Assembly (NCBI GenBank): GCA_023417315.1
Contig: JAEZFW010000055.1
Location: 186,001 to 250,000, forward strand
Direction of reading: 5' to 3'
Length of the DNA: 64,000 nt
From: Pseudomonadota bacterium
GTDB lineage: Bacteria; Pseudomonadota; Gammaproteobacteria; Steroidobacterales; Steroidobacteraceae
Below are positions 35,039-43,629 of the stretch, in pieces. Positions within the stretch are counted from its first letter, which is position 1. Every line of letters begins with the position of its first letter. The notes under the pieces are model-generated. The model ran no database searches, had not been told where the DNA came from, and was given only the letters and a program-made list of their open reading frames with translations. The position numbers and the translations under genes were made by a program.

Positions 35039-35908
35039 CTAGGCGCGTTTTTTCTGCGCGTGCTGCTCGAAATCGCGAGCGTCGTGCCGCTCGAGCAAGC
35101 GGGCTGATGGATCGCCCGTCGTGCGATTGACCATGCGTCCTCGTTGGACAGCGGGTCGTCGTGCGATCGTATCCGCCCAGCGCTGCACGTGCGTGTACTC
35201 GTGCACGCTCAAGAACGTGGCGGCATCATCGTAAAGCTCGCCGCGTACGAGCGCGCCGTACCAAGGCCACGCGGCGATGTCGGCGATCGTATAGTTGCTG
35301 CTCGCGAGGTACTCGCTTTCCGCGAGTCTGCGATCGAGCACGTGCAACTGACGTTTCGCCTCCATCGCGTAGCGATCGATGGCGTATTCGAACTTGGCGG
35401 GCGCATAGACATAGAAGTGCCCAAAGCCGCCTCCGAGGAAAGGAGCGGCGCCGACTTGCATGAAGAGCCACGACAGACATTCAGCACGCTCTGCGCCGCT
35501 CTCAGGCAGGAAGGCGCCGAACTTCTCGGCGAGGTACAACAGAATCGCGCCGGACTCGAAGATGCGAATGGGCGTAGGTTCGCTGCGATCGACCATTGCG
35601 GGAATCTTCGAGTTCGGATTGATCGCCACGAATCCCGTGCTGAACTGTTCGCCTTCGCCGATCCGGATCAACCACGCGTCGTATTCCGCGCCGCTGTGTC
35701 CGAGCTCGAGCAGCTCTTCCAACATCACCGTCGCTTTGATCCCGTTCGGGGTGCCTTGCGAATACAGTTGCACGGGATGCCGGCCGATCGGCAGCTCTTT
35801 CTCGTGCGTCGGGCCGGCGATGGGCCGATTGATATTCGCGAATCTACCGCCGCTTTCCTTAGTCCACTTCCATACGCTTGGGGGTACGTAATCCGAACGC
35901 TCTGTCAT
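35039..35908 (-). CDS. yghU: glutathione-dependent disulfide-bond oxidoreductase (YghU-like)
   Basis: A 289-residue Nu-class glutathione transferase. The long N-terminal extension (YVPPSVWKW, FANINRPIAG, ELPIGRHPVQLYSQGTPNG) precedes the thioredoxin fold with NPNSKIPAMVDRS and ESGAILLYLAEKFG, followed by the all-helical C-terminal domain (WLFMQVGAAPFLGGGFGHF). The TPNG motif replaces the Cys or Ser of other classes, as in E. coli YghU, which binds two glutathiones and reduces disulfides and peroxides. Cytoplasmic, monocistronic. Confidence 0.88.
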   Translation of the reverse strand: MTERSDYVPPSVWKWTKESGGRFANINRPIAGPTHEKELPIGRHPVQLYSQGTPNGIKATVMLEELLELGHSGAEYDAWLIRIGEGEQFSTGFVAINPNSKIPAMVDRSEPTPIRIFESGAILLYLAEKFGAFLPESGAERAECLSWLFMQVGAAPFLGGGFGHFYVYAPAKFEYAIDRYAMEAKRQLHVLDRRLAESEYLASSNYTIADIAAWPWYGALVRGELYDDAATFLSVHEYTHVQRWADTIARRPAVQRGRMVNRTTGDPSARLLERHDARDFEQHAQKKRA

Positions 35909-36078
35909 CTCGACCTGCTCTGCTCATTCATTCTGTGAGAGAGCAACGCCCCGCGCGCCAGATTGATCCCTCTCGTTGCTCTCGCGAGAGATGGAGCCGA
36001 CGCCGGCTCTTTGCGGAGCCGATACCGAGTCGATGGAATGCGGCCGCGCGGTCTGTTCACGCCGACGAACGGGCTCGA

Positions 36079-37755
36079 TCACTGTCGCTGGAATGCTATC
36101 TCTCCGCCGATGATCGTGAGCACAGGCTCCGCACGCAGAATTTCAGCGTCGGGGATTTTCATCAGGTCAGATGAGAATACGGTGAAGTCGGCTTGTTTGC
36201 CGATCTCGATTGAGCCCCGTGTGCGTTCTTCGAACGCCGCGAACGCAGGCGCGAGCGTCAGCATCTCGAGCGCTTCCTCGCGAGAGACGCGCTGTTCCAG
36301 GTGCCAATTCGCCTCAGCGAACCCCTCCAGGGATCTGCGCGCAACGGCTGCGTAGAACTCGATTCGAGGATCGCCTCGCTCGACGGGCGCATCGCTTCCT
36401 GCTGCGATCGTGACCCCAGCGTCTAGCAAGCTTCGCCAAGCATATGCGCCGGCGAGACGATCCGAGCCAAGCCTTTGAGGCGCGAAGAATAGATCACCGA
36501 TCGCGTGAGAGGGTTGCATCGAGGCGATCACGCCGAGCTTAGCGAAGCGAGGAATGTCCGCTCGCGTCAACACCTGCGCGTGCTCGATGCGCCAACGCGG
36601 CTCCTTCACGGCTCTCTTGTCTACAGCCACGGCGTTGAACGCCTTCTCGTAGAGATCGAGAATGATGTGATTGCCGCGATCGCCAATCGCGTGGGTTTGC
36701 ATCTGGATGCCGCGCTCGAGCGCGCTGATGAAGAGCGGCAGCAGAGTCATCGAATCGTTGACCAACAGGCCGCTCGTGCCTGGTGCATCAGAGTACGCGG
36801 ATAGAAGAGCTGCGCCTCGCGAGCCGAGCGCACCATCGATATAGACCTTGATTCCGCGCACGGTCACACGATCACCGCAGCGCTGCATGGACGGTCCCTC
36901 ATCGATGAGTCGCTTTGCGTCTTGGCCTGGTCCGTCGATCGCAACGTAGACGCGTAACTTGAGCTTGCCTGCAGCGTGAAGCCGACAAAGCAGGTCGACT
37001 TCCTTCCAGGAAGTGCCCGCATATTGAATCTGCGTCCAGCCGAGCTCGACACTCCGCCGCGCTCCGCCTTCGAGGGCACGAACCAGCTCCTCATCGGTTG
37101 GCGCAGGGATCAGTCGTTGAACGAGCATCATCGCTGTATCGATCAGCATGCCCGTCGGTTCACCTGTTGCAGGGTCTTTCGCGATACTTCCGCCTGTCGG
37201 ATCGGCCGTGTTGCGATCGATGCCGGCCTGTTTCAACGCGAGACTATTGGCCACGAGCGCGTGCCCATCGGCCCGCGTGAGAACGACCGGCCGATCGGCA
37301 GCGACTGCGTCAAGATCGCTGCGTGTCGGAAATCGAGGGGGATTCCAACGAGACTCTATCCACCCGCGACCGACGATCCAGTCTCCGGGCTTCGTCGCCG
37401 AAACACGCTCCCGCAATCGAGACTGGAGCTCCTCGATGCCCGCGATGCCCTCGAGATTGAACTCGAGCTCGCGAAACCCAATGCCGGCCAAATGCGCATG
37501 TGCGTCGACAAAGCCGGGGAACAACGTGTGTCCTTTCAGATCGATGCGCTTTGCTTCGTTTGGTGCGCGAGCGAGAACCTCCTTGCTGGTACCGACCGCC
37601 GCGATGCGACCGTCGATCGCGAGCACTGCTTCAGCGCGTGGGTGTGCGGCGTTGCCGGTGTAGATGTTCGCGTTATAGAGCGCCAGAGGCTCTGGTCCGG
37701 CGAGACACGGAAAGCCGATGAGAGATCCCAATAGCACGGCATACATGTTGCGCAT
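36079..37755 (-). CDS. exported amidohydrolase (YtcJ-like)
   Basis: A 558-residue metal-dependent amidohydrolase. With the ATG at 37755 (or 37746) it begins with a signal peptide; the frame extends to 37926 but the added part is basic and unsupported. Motifs: DAHAHLAGIG (the HxH metal pair), GWIESRWNPPRFPTRSDLD, HAIGDRGNHIILD, RIEHAQVL, and the terminal AGSDAPVERGDPR with the catalytic Asp, ending with the usual small beta domain (GSIEIGKQADFTVFSSD). YtcJ-like enzymes hydrolyse amide-type bonds in unknown substrates. Downstream neighbour is unrelated. Confidence 0.85.
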   Translation of the reverse strand: MRNMYAVLLGSLIGFPCLAGPEPLALYNANIYTGNAAHPRAEAVLAIDGRIAAVGTSKEVLARAPNEAKRIDLKGHTLFPGFVDAHAHLAGIGFRELEFNLEGIAGIEELQSRLRERVSATKPGDWIVGRGWIESRWNPPRFPTRSDLDAVAADRPVVLTRADGHALVANSLALKQAGIDRNTADPTGGSIAKDPATGEPTGMLIDTAMMLVQRLIPAPTDEELVRALEGGARRSVELGWTQIQYAGTSWKEVDLLCRLHAAGKLKLRVYVAIDGPGQDAKRLIDEGPSMQRCGDRVTVRGIKVYIDGALGSRGAALLSAYSDAPGTSGLLVNDSMTLLPLFISALERGIQMQTHAIGDRGNHIILDLYEKAFNAVAVDKRAVKEPRWRIEHAQVLTRADIPRFAKLGVIASMQPSHAIGDLFFAPQRLGSDRLAGAYAWRSLLDAGVTIAAGSDAPVERGDPRIEFYAAVARRSLEGFAEANWHLEQRVSREEALEMLTLAPAFAAFEERTRGSIEIGKQADFTVFSSDLMKIPDAEILRAEPVLTIIGGEIAFQRQ

Positions 37756-37977
37756 GGCGGAATACGCACGGTTGATGACGAGCACGCTCAAGCCTCTCGA
37801 TCGAATTGCCCACAGGGCCGACGACTTTGCTCTCAGGTCTGCATCTGCATCGAGGTCGACTCGCGCACATAGTGCTACATCCCGAGGATGGGCGCGAGTG
37901 AGGACGTGGCGGGGCAGCTGTCGCACACGAATGGGCGAGCGCGAGCATGCTGGCCGCGCTCGCCATGCTCAGCGAGC

Positions 37978-38925
37978 TTAGGTTGGTGCAACTGCCGCGG
38001 TCGGGAGAGCCGGCGTCTGCGCAGCACTGACCAAGAGCCGATTGACGTAAGTATCGATCGGCATGCGGGACTGAAGCGGAATCGGCTTGTAGTTGTACTT
38101 GAATATCGGAAGCACGGAATATTGGACCTGGAACATCAAACGGCGGCCGAGCGACGGCATCGCTCCGCGATGAACACCCCACGTATCCTCGTAGAACCCT
38201 GTCCCTTTCGGACCTCTGATGCGGATGACGTTAGAAAGTCCGAATGTCTCGTCGACTTCTTTCTCGGGATAGAACTCCGAGCCGATGCGGCGCTCCGAGC
38301 TTCGATGCGAACCGCGGACGAACTCGTGAGGTCCGCTGAAATCGTCCACGTCGGTCAAATATAAGAAGTACTTGAGGAATGCCCAGTCGTCATGATCGCG
38401 ATGGAAGCGCTGCACGTATTGCGGTTTATCGCCGCCGGGAAACGACCAGTCGATCCGCACGGACGAGATCGTAGGGCGGCAGCGCAGATAGCCATGTGCG
38501 ATCTGCAAGGTCTCGGCGTGATTCATGAGCTCGAGTAGATGGGGGCAATCGACGATCGTCTTGAGCGGGTAAGTCGCAAGTCTGACGTCGTCGGGTACGT
38601 TATCTTCCGTGAAGCGTCGTCCGTCCTCCGACACCATTGGTTTGTCGTGCAAGTATTCTCTGATGTCTGCGATATGACTTTCCGGGAACGGCTCGCAGAA
38701 CGCGATGCCGTTCTCGAACAGCTCGTTGAGCATGCGATCTGCAGCAGGAGTCCGCGGTTTCGAGGACACGTTGGACGGATCGCGATTGCGCACGCCCACG
38801 CAGAACGCAATCACGCGAGCGACACAATTTCGCAGAGAGATCCAGGGAACGAGCCGTAAGCTGTAGTAGCCAATGAACTTGATCGCACTGAATCCGGGGC
38901 CTGGCCTGAGCTCAGCGAGTTCCAT
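37978..38925 (-). CDS. phytanoyl-CoA dioxygenase-type Fe(II)/2OG enzyme
   Basis: A 315-residue non-haem iron dioxygenase. His175 and Asp177 in QRFHRDHDDW and His252 in TWGVHRGAMPS make up the facial triad, with Arg253 and later arginines available for 2-oxoglutarate. The N-terminal 60 residues contain a hydrophobic patch (YYSLRLVPWISLR, VARVIAFCVGV) that may associate with membrane or substrate. The substrate is unknown; related genes are found in small-molecule hydroxylation. It is divergent from the lipoprotein gene at 39303 over a 377-base gap. Confidence 0.82.
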   Translation of the reverse strand: MELAELRPGPGFSAIKFIGYYSLRLVPWISLRNCVARVIAFCVGVRNRDPSNVSSKPRTPAADRMLNELFENGIAFCEPFPESHIADIREYLHDKPMVSEDGRRFTEDNVPDDVRLATYPLKTIVDCPHLLELMNHAETLQIAHGYLRCRPTISSVRIDWSFPGGDKPQYVQRFHRDHDDWAFLKYFLYLTDVDDFSGPHEFVRGSHRSSERRIGSEFYPEKEVDETFGLSNVIRIRGPKGTGFYEDTWGVHRGAMPSLGRRLMFQVQYSVLPIFKYNYKPIPLQSRMPIDTYVNRLLVSAAQTPALPTAAVAPT

Positions 38926-39302
38926 TGTTGTTGCTGCCTTGTTTTGGAAGCGAGCCCGGTTTGCTTACGCGTTCAAGCGATTTCATCTGAGACACGATTC
39001 CCGATGACTCCAGCAGAGTTCATGCCACAAGCGGTTAGCCATATCGAGAACAAGGGGTTGCATCTTGGGCAGCTCGCTATGGTGAGATCATCGTAAGATT
39101 AATCGACATGAGCCGAACTTCGCGTCCATGAAGGTGGCTGGTGCGTCCTTCATATTGCACGATCTCATGTTGGCATTGTGCATACGCGTTTCGCATCCGA
39201 CGGAAGGTCCATATAAGCGGGCAAACGACAGGTGCGGCAACGTGACAATGTATTGGACGCACGTTCGACTCCTTGGTTTATTTCTTAGTCATGGAACTGC
39301 GA
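38926..39302. other. divergent intergenic region
   Basis: These 377 bases separate two divergent genes and are visibly less GC-rich than the coding neighbours, fitting a promoter region for both. A 61-codon minus-strand frame (39077-39262) has no recognisable product or ribosome-binding site and is not called. I see no strong palindrome. Confidence 0.55.
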
Positions 39303-39767
39303 ATGCTCAAGACCTGCGTCCCACCCATAGTAGCAATGGGCGTCCTCTGCAGCTTTCTCGTCGGTTGTAAGCCTCGCGAGAGTTTTGTATACGTGCTGGA
39401 GGAGCCGCAGCTCGTGGAGCTGATTCCGTCCGCATCCGAACGCAGTGTGGAGCAGGGCGCGAGTATCGTGCTCAGTGTGCAGCGCCGCACAACAGGGAAG
39501 TGGAAGCAGGTCCCGCTCAGCCAAGCACGCGGCCAATGCTGGGTGTATCGGCCGCCGGCTCAGTACGAACCTGAGGTAGCACATAGTCTGCAGTGGGTCG
39601 TGGAACCCGAAGGTAGCGTTGAGTTCAGTCGAGAGTACCGGTTCGATCAGGCTCGCGTTGCCACGATGCCTATCAAAGGCACGATCACCCTCACCCCCGT
39701 CACTGAGCTGACTTGTGAGCCGGACCGAAAAGTCGAGGGACCTTCGCTCACGATCGAGGTTCGCTGA
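39303..39767 (+). CDS. small lipoprotein, function unknown
   Basis: A 154-residue lipoprotein: hydrophobic signal and lipobox LVGC at about residues 19-22, then a beta-rich body with VEQGASIVLSVQRRTTG, QCWVYRPPAQYEP and a final TLTPVTELTCEP. The ATG at 39303 is preferred since it makes a short basic n-region; an in-frame ATG at 39291 adds MELR. Two cysteines in the mature part may pair. Family not recognised. It is convergent with the phosphotriesterase-like gene. Confidence 0.6.
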   Translation: MLKTCVPPIVAMGVLCSFLVGCKPRESFVYVLEEPQLVELIPSASERSVEQGASIVLSVQRRTTGKWKQVPLSQARGQCWVYRPPAQYEPEVAHSLQWVVEPEGSVEFSREYRFDQARVATMPIKGTITLTPVTELTCEPDRKVEGPSLTIEVR

Positions 39768-39835
39768 GCGCCTTCGAGCTTAATTGGGTTGCTGGATCGA
39801 CTGCTGCCGGGGAAATCGACCGCTGCGGATGCCAT

Positions 39836-40933
39836 TCAGTTCATACGTGTCGGCCCCGAGCCTCGCAGCGAGAATGCGTCCGCCGGGTTCTTTACGAAGA
39901 TCTCGTGGATCTCCCCCTCGTCGAATCCACGTTCGCGCAGCGCTGGGATGAAGGCGGTGAAAACTGTGTCGAACGATCGGAAAGCGCCGCCGCGAGGTTG
40001 CCCAGCGTTGTACCAGCCAGCATCGTGGGAGACGAGAACTCGATGCAATAAACCCTCCGAGCGCATTCGGGAGACGAGCTCGGCGTGCGGGATGACGCTT
40101 TCGGGAGCAAGGCCATCGAACGAGATCCACGCGCCCTGTTGGGCTGCGCTAATCTGATGCGACAGCTCGGGTTCGTTCTGGGCGTGCACCCAGATCCAAG
40201 CCGAAGCAGCAACGTTCGACTGTTGGAAGAACGCAAGCTGCTCCCTCGCGGACGCCGCATTGAACTCCGGATCGACCTTGCGCCAGGGTCCTGTATGCGT
40301 GGCGATCGCAAGACCTGTTTCTTGATGCGTGAGCAGCGCGGCATGAAGAACTTTGCGTTCGAGAGCGGTAAGCGGACCGCCGTTGACGCCCAACTTGATC
40401 AAGCCGGGCCGCACGCCCGTGTCTCCAATGCCATTGCGCCATTCAACGATCCAGCGACGCGCGAGCTCTTCAGCTGTTTCGGTTCTGACGTATGGCGGAG
40501 CGAAGCGGGCATCTGCAGAGAGATAACTGCCGCAGACCGTGAGCATGTGGAGGCCGCTCGCCGCGGATAGACGTTTGATGAGATCAGGACGTCGACCTAT
40601 GTGAGTTGCAGTGCAGGCGATCAGCGTACGACAGCCGAGGTCGCGGATCGTGCGCAGGTAAGGCAGTACAACTTCGAGGACTTCATCGCCATCAACATGA
40701 AGTACCTGTGCCGACTGTTCCTCATAGCTCCGTAGATCGGCGAACAAGTGCTCGTGCGTGAGCGTGAAGCCCAACTGGTCGGCGCCGATGAGTCCGTTCA
40801 CAGTCATCACCTGACGATCTGTCCTGAGCTCACGATGCTGGCTGTGTGCTAGGCCCGATCGCTGATCGCATCCAGGCAGAAGCAGCGCGCTCGACGCTAG
40901 GGCAATCGTGTTCAGGCACTCTCTTCTGTTCAT
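39836..40933 (-). CDS. phosphotriesterase-family metal hydrolase, exported
   Basis: A 365-residue amidohydrolase-superfamily enzyme. The N-terminus NRREC...LLLPGC has both a twin-arginine look and a lipobox, so it is probably a Tat-exported lipoprotein. Metal ligands: His60 and His62 in LTHEHLF, the carbamylated-lysine segment GLIKLGVNGG, ATHTG, and VLVSHDAGW. These are the phosphotriesterase (PTE/PLL) family marks; physiological substrates are often lactones. AGGAG seven bases upstream confirms the ATG at 40933. Confidence 0.85.
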   Translation of the reverse strand: MNRRECLNTIALASSALLLPGCDQRSGLAHSQHRELRTDRQVMTVNGLIGADQLGFTLTHEHLFADLRSYEEQSAQVLHVDGDEVLEVVLPYLRTIRDLGCRTLIACTATHIGRRPDLIKRLSAASGLHMLTVCGSYLSADARFAPPYVRTETAEELARRWIVEWRNGIGDTGVRPGLIKLGVNGGPLTALERKVLHAALLTHQETGLAIATHTGPWRKVDPEFNAASAREQLAFFQQSNVAASAWIWVHAQNEPELSHQISAAQQGAWISFDGLAPESVIPHAELVSRMRSEGLLHRVLVSHDAGWYNAGQPRGGAFRSFDTVFTAFIPALRERGFDEGEIHEIFVKNPADAFSLRGSGPTRMN

Positions 40934-41054
40934 TGCATGCTCCTGGATTCAGGCGGGCGCATCATGACCTAAGGTCATGCAGCAGGAGCATGGGAGAGCG
41001 ACGAGATGATGGCTGCAAGCGGCAGAACGGGTTGCCGCTCGATTACTCAGCACT

Positions 41055-41660
41055 TCACGGGCGGGCCGAGCTCGCTTCTATATTGTCCTGAGCGCTTCCA
41101 GCGCGAACGGCGCGCGGCCCCCATCGACGCACCACGCGCTGGAAGAACATCGTGTTAGGCACCTGCAGCACACTGTCCGTGATTCCGTCCGGCGTCGACT
41201 CTCTGAGCGTCGTATAGACGAGATTCAAGTCGATCACTTGCCCTCTCAGGCCGCGCTTTTCGCCGTCCTCGAGCAGCTCGATCTCGTCATGAAGACGGAA
41301 CGGCCGCGTGGTCACGATCAGGAACATGCAGAATACGTTCGACAACACGCTCCATGCGGCGAAGAAGCCGATGGCCGCAACAGCCACGAAGCCGGTGAAC
41401 GCAGTCCACAATACTGTCGCGGATACACCGAACTGATCGAGCACCAACAACACTGCGGCGAGCGTGATCAGAAAGGTGGAGGTGCGTTTGATCCCGACGA
41501 TCAGCTCCGTCGGGAAGATTTGCCGCGCGCCCAAGCGCCCGATGAGAGCGCGCATGAGGCGATGCATGATCCAGGCAACGATGGCGATCAATATGACTCG
41601 GCCTAGGGGCCCAAGCCATTGCAGCCACTCACTCATCCAAAGTTGAATGCGATCTGACAT
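41055..41660 (-). CDS. MscS-type small mechanosensitive channel protein
   Basis: A 201-residue inner-membrane protein with three hydrophobic segments (about 15-33, 58-77 and 82-115). The pore-lining helix and the start of the beta domain are visible in AWSVLSNVFCMFLIVTTRPFRLHDEIEL, followed by GQVIDLNLVYTTLR and VLQVPNTMFFQRVV. It is shorter than E. coli MscS (286 residues) and lacks most of the C-terminal alpha/beta domain, as in the YbdG/MscS-like short group. Likely relieves hypo-osmotic stress. 101 bases downstream of the KAS III gene on the same strand. Confidence 0.82.
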   Translation of the reverse strand: MSDRIQLWMSEWLQWLGPLGRVILIAIVAWIMHRLMRALIGRLGARQIFPTELIVGIKRTSTFLITLAAVLLVLDQFGVSATVLWTAFTGFVAVAAIGFFAAWSVLSNVFCMFLIVTTRPFRLHDEIELLEDGEKRGLRGQVIDLNLVYTTLRESTPDGITDSVLQVPNTMFFQRVVRRWGPRAVRAGSAQDNIEASSARP

Positions 41661-41759
41661 CTATCGAACTGACCGATCTATTAGAGGGAGAGGGTGCTCG
41701 CACACGCCTCAGCGCTGCGCACCGATTGAATCTGTACTGCCCGCGCGAGTTGACCGCTC

Positions 41760-42875
41760 TTACCTGGTCGGCAGCGGCGCATCGAATCCCTTCGTCGTGT
41801 TGCCTTTGCGACGGACGATGTCCTGCACGAGCTCGACACCGGTCTTGTCGCAGGCAGGCAATACCAGGTCGCTCGTTCCAAGCGGTGTGACGCGTTCGCC
41901 CCATCGAATCACATGTGCGCACCACGTGAGTCCGCCGCCGAACGCCGGTGTGAGTAAGAGCGCGCCGGGTTTCACGCGGCCTTCTTCCAGAGCCTCTACA
42001 AGTGCGACAGGCACCGTGGCGGAGGACATGTTGCCGTAGCGTTGCACGGTGAGATAGACAGACTCCATCGGAATGCCGACCCGTTTTGCGACGGCCTCGA
42101 TGATGCGCAGGTTGGCTTGGTGCGGAATGGCGAGATCGACATTCTCGATGTCTGCTGCGGCGACCCGTGCACGCTCCAACGCCGCGCGTGCTGCTTCGCT
42201 CATTCCCTGGACCGCGCGCTTGAAGATCTCCTGACCATCGAAATCCCACTGCGTGTCGCCGAGCTGCAGGCCGTTGTTGCCGTAGATCGTGCCCATGCCC
42301 CGCACGCGCAACGTGTGCCGCGCATCGGCGTCGCAACCCAGCTTTTCAGCGATCACGCCAGAAGGTTCATCGGAGGCTTCGATCACCACCGCCGCGGCGC
42401 CATCACCGAACAGCACGGCCACATTTCGATTGTTCCAGTCCATGTATGGACTGATCACTTCCACGCCGATGACGAGCGCGTTGCGCACGACGCCCGTGCG
42501 CACCATCGCGGTCGCGCTCGACAATCCATACAAGAAGCTGGTGCACGCCGTGTTCACGTCCATGGCGGCAGCTTTATCGGCGCCCAACATGAACTGAACG
42601 CCGGATGCGGTATTCGGGACTTGCTCGTCTGCGGAGCACGTCCCCAGCACGATGAGATCGAGGTCCTTCGCATCGAGCCCCGCACATGCAAGCGCGCGTG
42701 CGGCCGCGATATGGGAGAGCACCGTCATAGGCACATGCGAGATGCGCCGTTCCTTGATCCCAGTGCGACTCGTGATCCACTCGTCGCTCGTTTCCAGGAA
42801 GGTTGCAAGCCCCGCGTTATCGAGCACCGCTGGCGGCATGCATTTGCCCCAGCCTGTTATCGCAGCGAATTTCAT
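41760..42875 (-). CDS. 3-oxoacyl-ACP synthase III (KAS III) family protein
   Basis: A 371-residue thiolase-fold condensing enzyme. Catalytic triad Cys111 (VNTACTSFLYG), His252 (IPHQANLRIIEA) and Asn282 (RYGNMSSATVP) is complete, with the FabH-type SDEWITSRTGI near the N-terminus and GDGAAAVVIE. It would condense an acyl-CoA with malonyl-ACP. It has about 45 residues more at the C-terminus than typical FabH (CDKTGVELVQDIVRRKG). It is not in a fab operon, so it may serve a specialised pathway rather than bulk fatty-acid synthesis. Confidence 0.88.
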   Translation of the reverse strand: MKFAAITGWGKCMPPAVLDNAGLATFLETSDEWITSRTGIKERRISHVPMTVLSHIAAARALACAGLDAKDLDLIVLGTCSADEQVPNTASGVQFMLGADKAAAMDVNTACTSFLYGLSSATAMVRTGVVRNALVIGVEVISPYMDWNNRNVAVLFGDGAAAVVIEASDEPSGVIAEKLGCDADARHTLRVRGMGTIYGNNGLQLGDTQWDFDGQEIFKRAVQGMSEAARAALERARVAAADIENVDLAIPHQANLRIIEAVAKRVGIPMESVYLTVQRYGNMSSATVPVALVEALEEGRVKPGALLLTPAFGGGLTWCAHVIRWGERVTPLGTSDLVLPACDKTGVELVQDIVRRKGNTTKGFDAPLPTR

Positions 42876-42934
42876 GGAAATGCCAGCCCCCGATCAGGCT
42901 CGCGACGATAGCACGGGAGGGGTCCCTGCGGGCC

Positions 42935-43094
42935 AAGTGACGAGGGGACGGAGTGACGGGGTGACGAAGTCAGAAGGCTGGCAAACAGCACGCTCTAACT
43001 CCCTTCGAGTGTGCCGACGGCGTAAGTCAGAGCGCTGAAGTTGGAGGGTGAGTTCTGACTTCGTCACCCCGTCACTTCGTCACTCCGTCACTTA
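42935..43094. repeat. inverted-repeat element (REPIN-like)
   Basis: A 22-base perfect inverted repeat (42953-42974 and 43054-43075) separated by 79 bases, extended outward as an imperfect repeat to about 40 bases per arm. The arms consist of tandem gtgacg/cgtcac units (tgacttcgtcaccccgtcac). Related single arms occur at 49866-49895 and 50830-50860, so this is a dispersed family. It could fold into a long hairpin or be a non-autonomous mobile element. Confidence 0.75.
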
Positions 43095-43098
43095 GCTT

Positions 43099-43284
43099 CT
43101 AGGCTTTCCGGGCCCACGTCGGCGGCGCTGCCTGTCGTTTTGGCTGCTGCTGGTCCTTGAGAAATCCCTTGGTCGGCTGAAACTCGATGGAGTTGACGCG
43201 CTGGGCGAGCGCCTCAGCAAGGGAAGGATCCTGCTCGAAGCGTGGACGAGAATCTGATGTCTTGCGAAACAACTTGAACAGCAT
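43099..43284 (-). CDS. hypothetical small protein
   Basis: A possible 61-residue protein starting MLFKLFRK at 43284 and rich in charged residues and prolines toward the end (QQQPKRQAAPP). The frame opens as far as 43350. There is no recognised family, and its 3' end lies at the edge of the inverted-repeat element, so it may be spurious. Its only support is an amphipathic N-terminus and a reasonable reading frame. Confidence 0.35.
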   Translation of the reverse strand: MLFKLFRKTSDSRPRFEQDPSLAEALAQRVNSIEFQPTKGFLKDQQQPKRQAAPPTWARKA

Positions 43285-43629
43285 GGCTAATCGTTTTTCG
43301 AGTACCTGACGGATCGGCACACACAAGGCGGGTGCGAATCTCCGGCTCATGTCACTGGCTTACCCGAACCTGCATTCAGGGGAGCCCCTCCACTCGAAGA
43401 TACGCCCGGCTCACGCAGGAACAATGAGCGCGAAGTCCCCGAAGCATCTCAGGCGGAGCCTGATGTTCGCATACGGCGCGGGTTGAGTCCTAGCGCGGCT
43501 CACCCCAAATGCGGCAGCTCGCTCGCGTGCATACGCTTCTTACGATCTAGGCGCCTTTCACGTACTGGCGCAGAATACACCGCCCACTCAACGCATCGAA
43601 CTCGCGCGCAGCTCAGGCATTCATCGTAG
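43285..43629. other. intergenic region upstream of the CHASE kinase
   Basis: About 345 bases with no supported gene. A short ggggagcccc palindrome lies near 43379-43388. A 66-codon minus-strand frame at 43500-43700 overlaps the kinase start and is a shadow. The promoter of the kinase/receiver operon is presumably here. Confidence 0.5.

Noticed and set aside
39077..39262. 61-codon minus-strand frame in the divergent promoter region
   Set aside because: No supporting signal and it occupies the expected promoter space.
41760..42875. KAS III as part of a secondary-metabolite cluster
   Set aside because: Neighbours are MscS, a phosphotriesterase-like gene and signalling genes; no acyl carrier protein, reductase or other synthase nearby.
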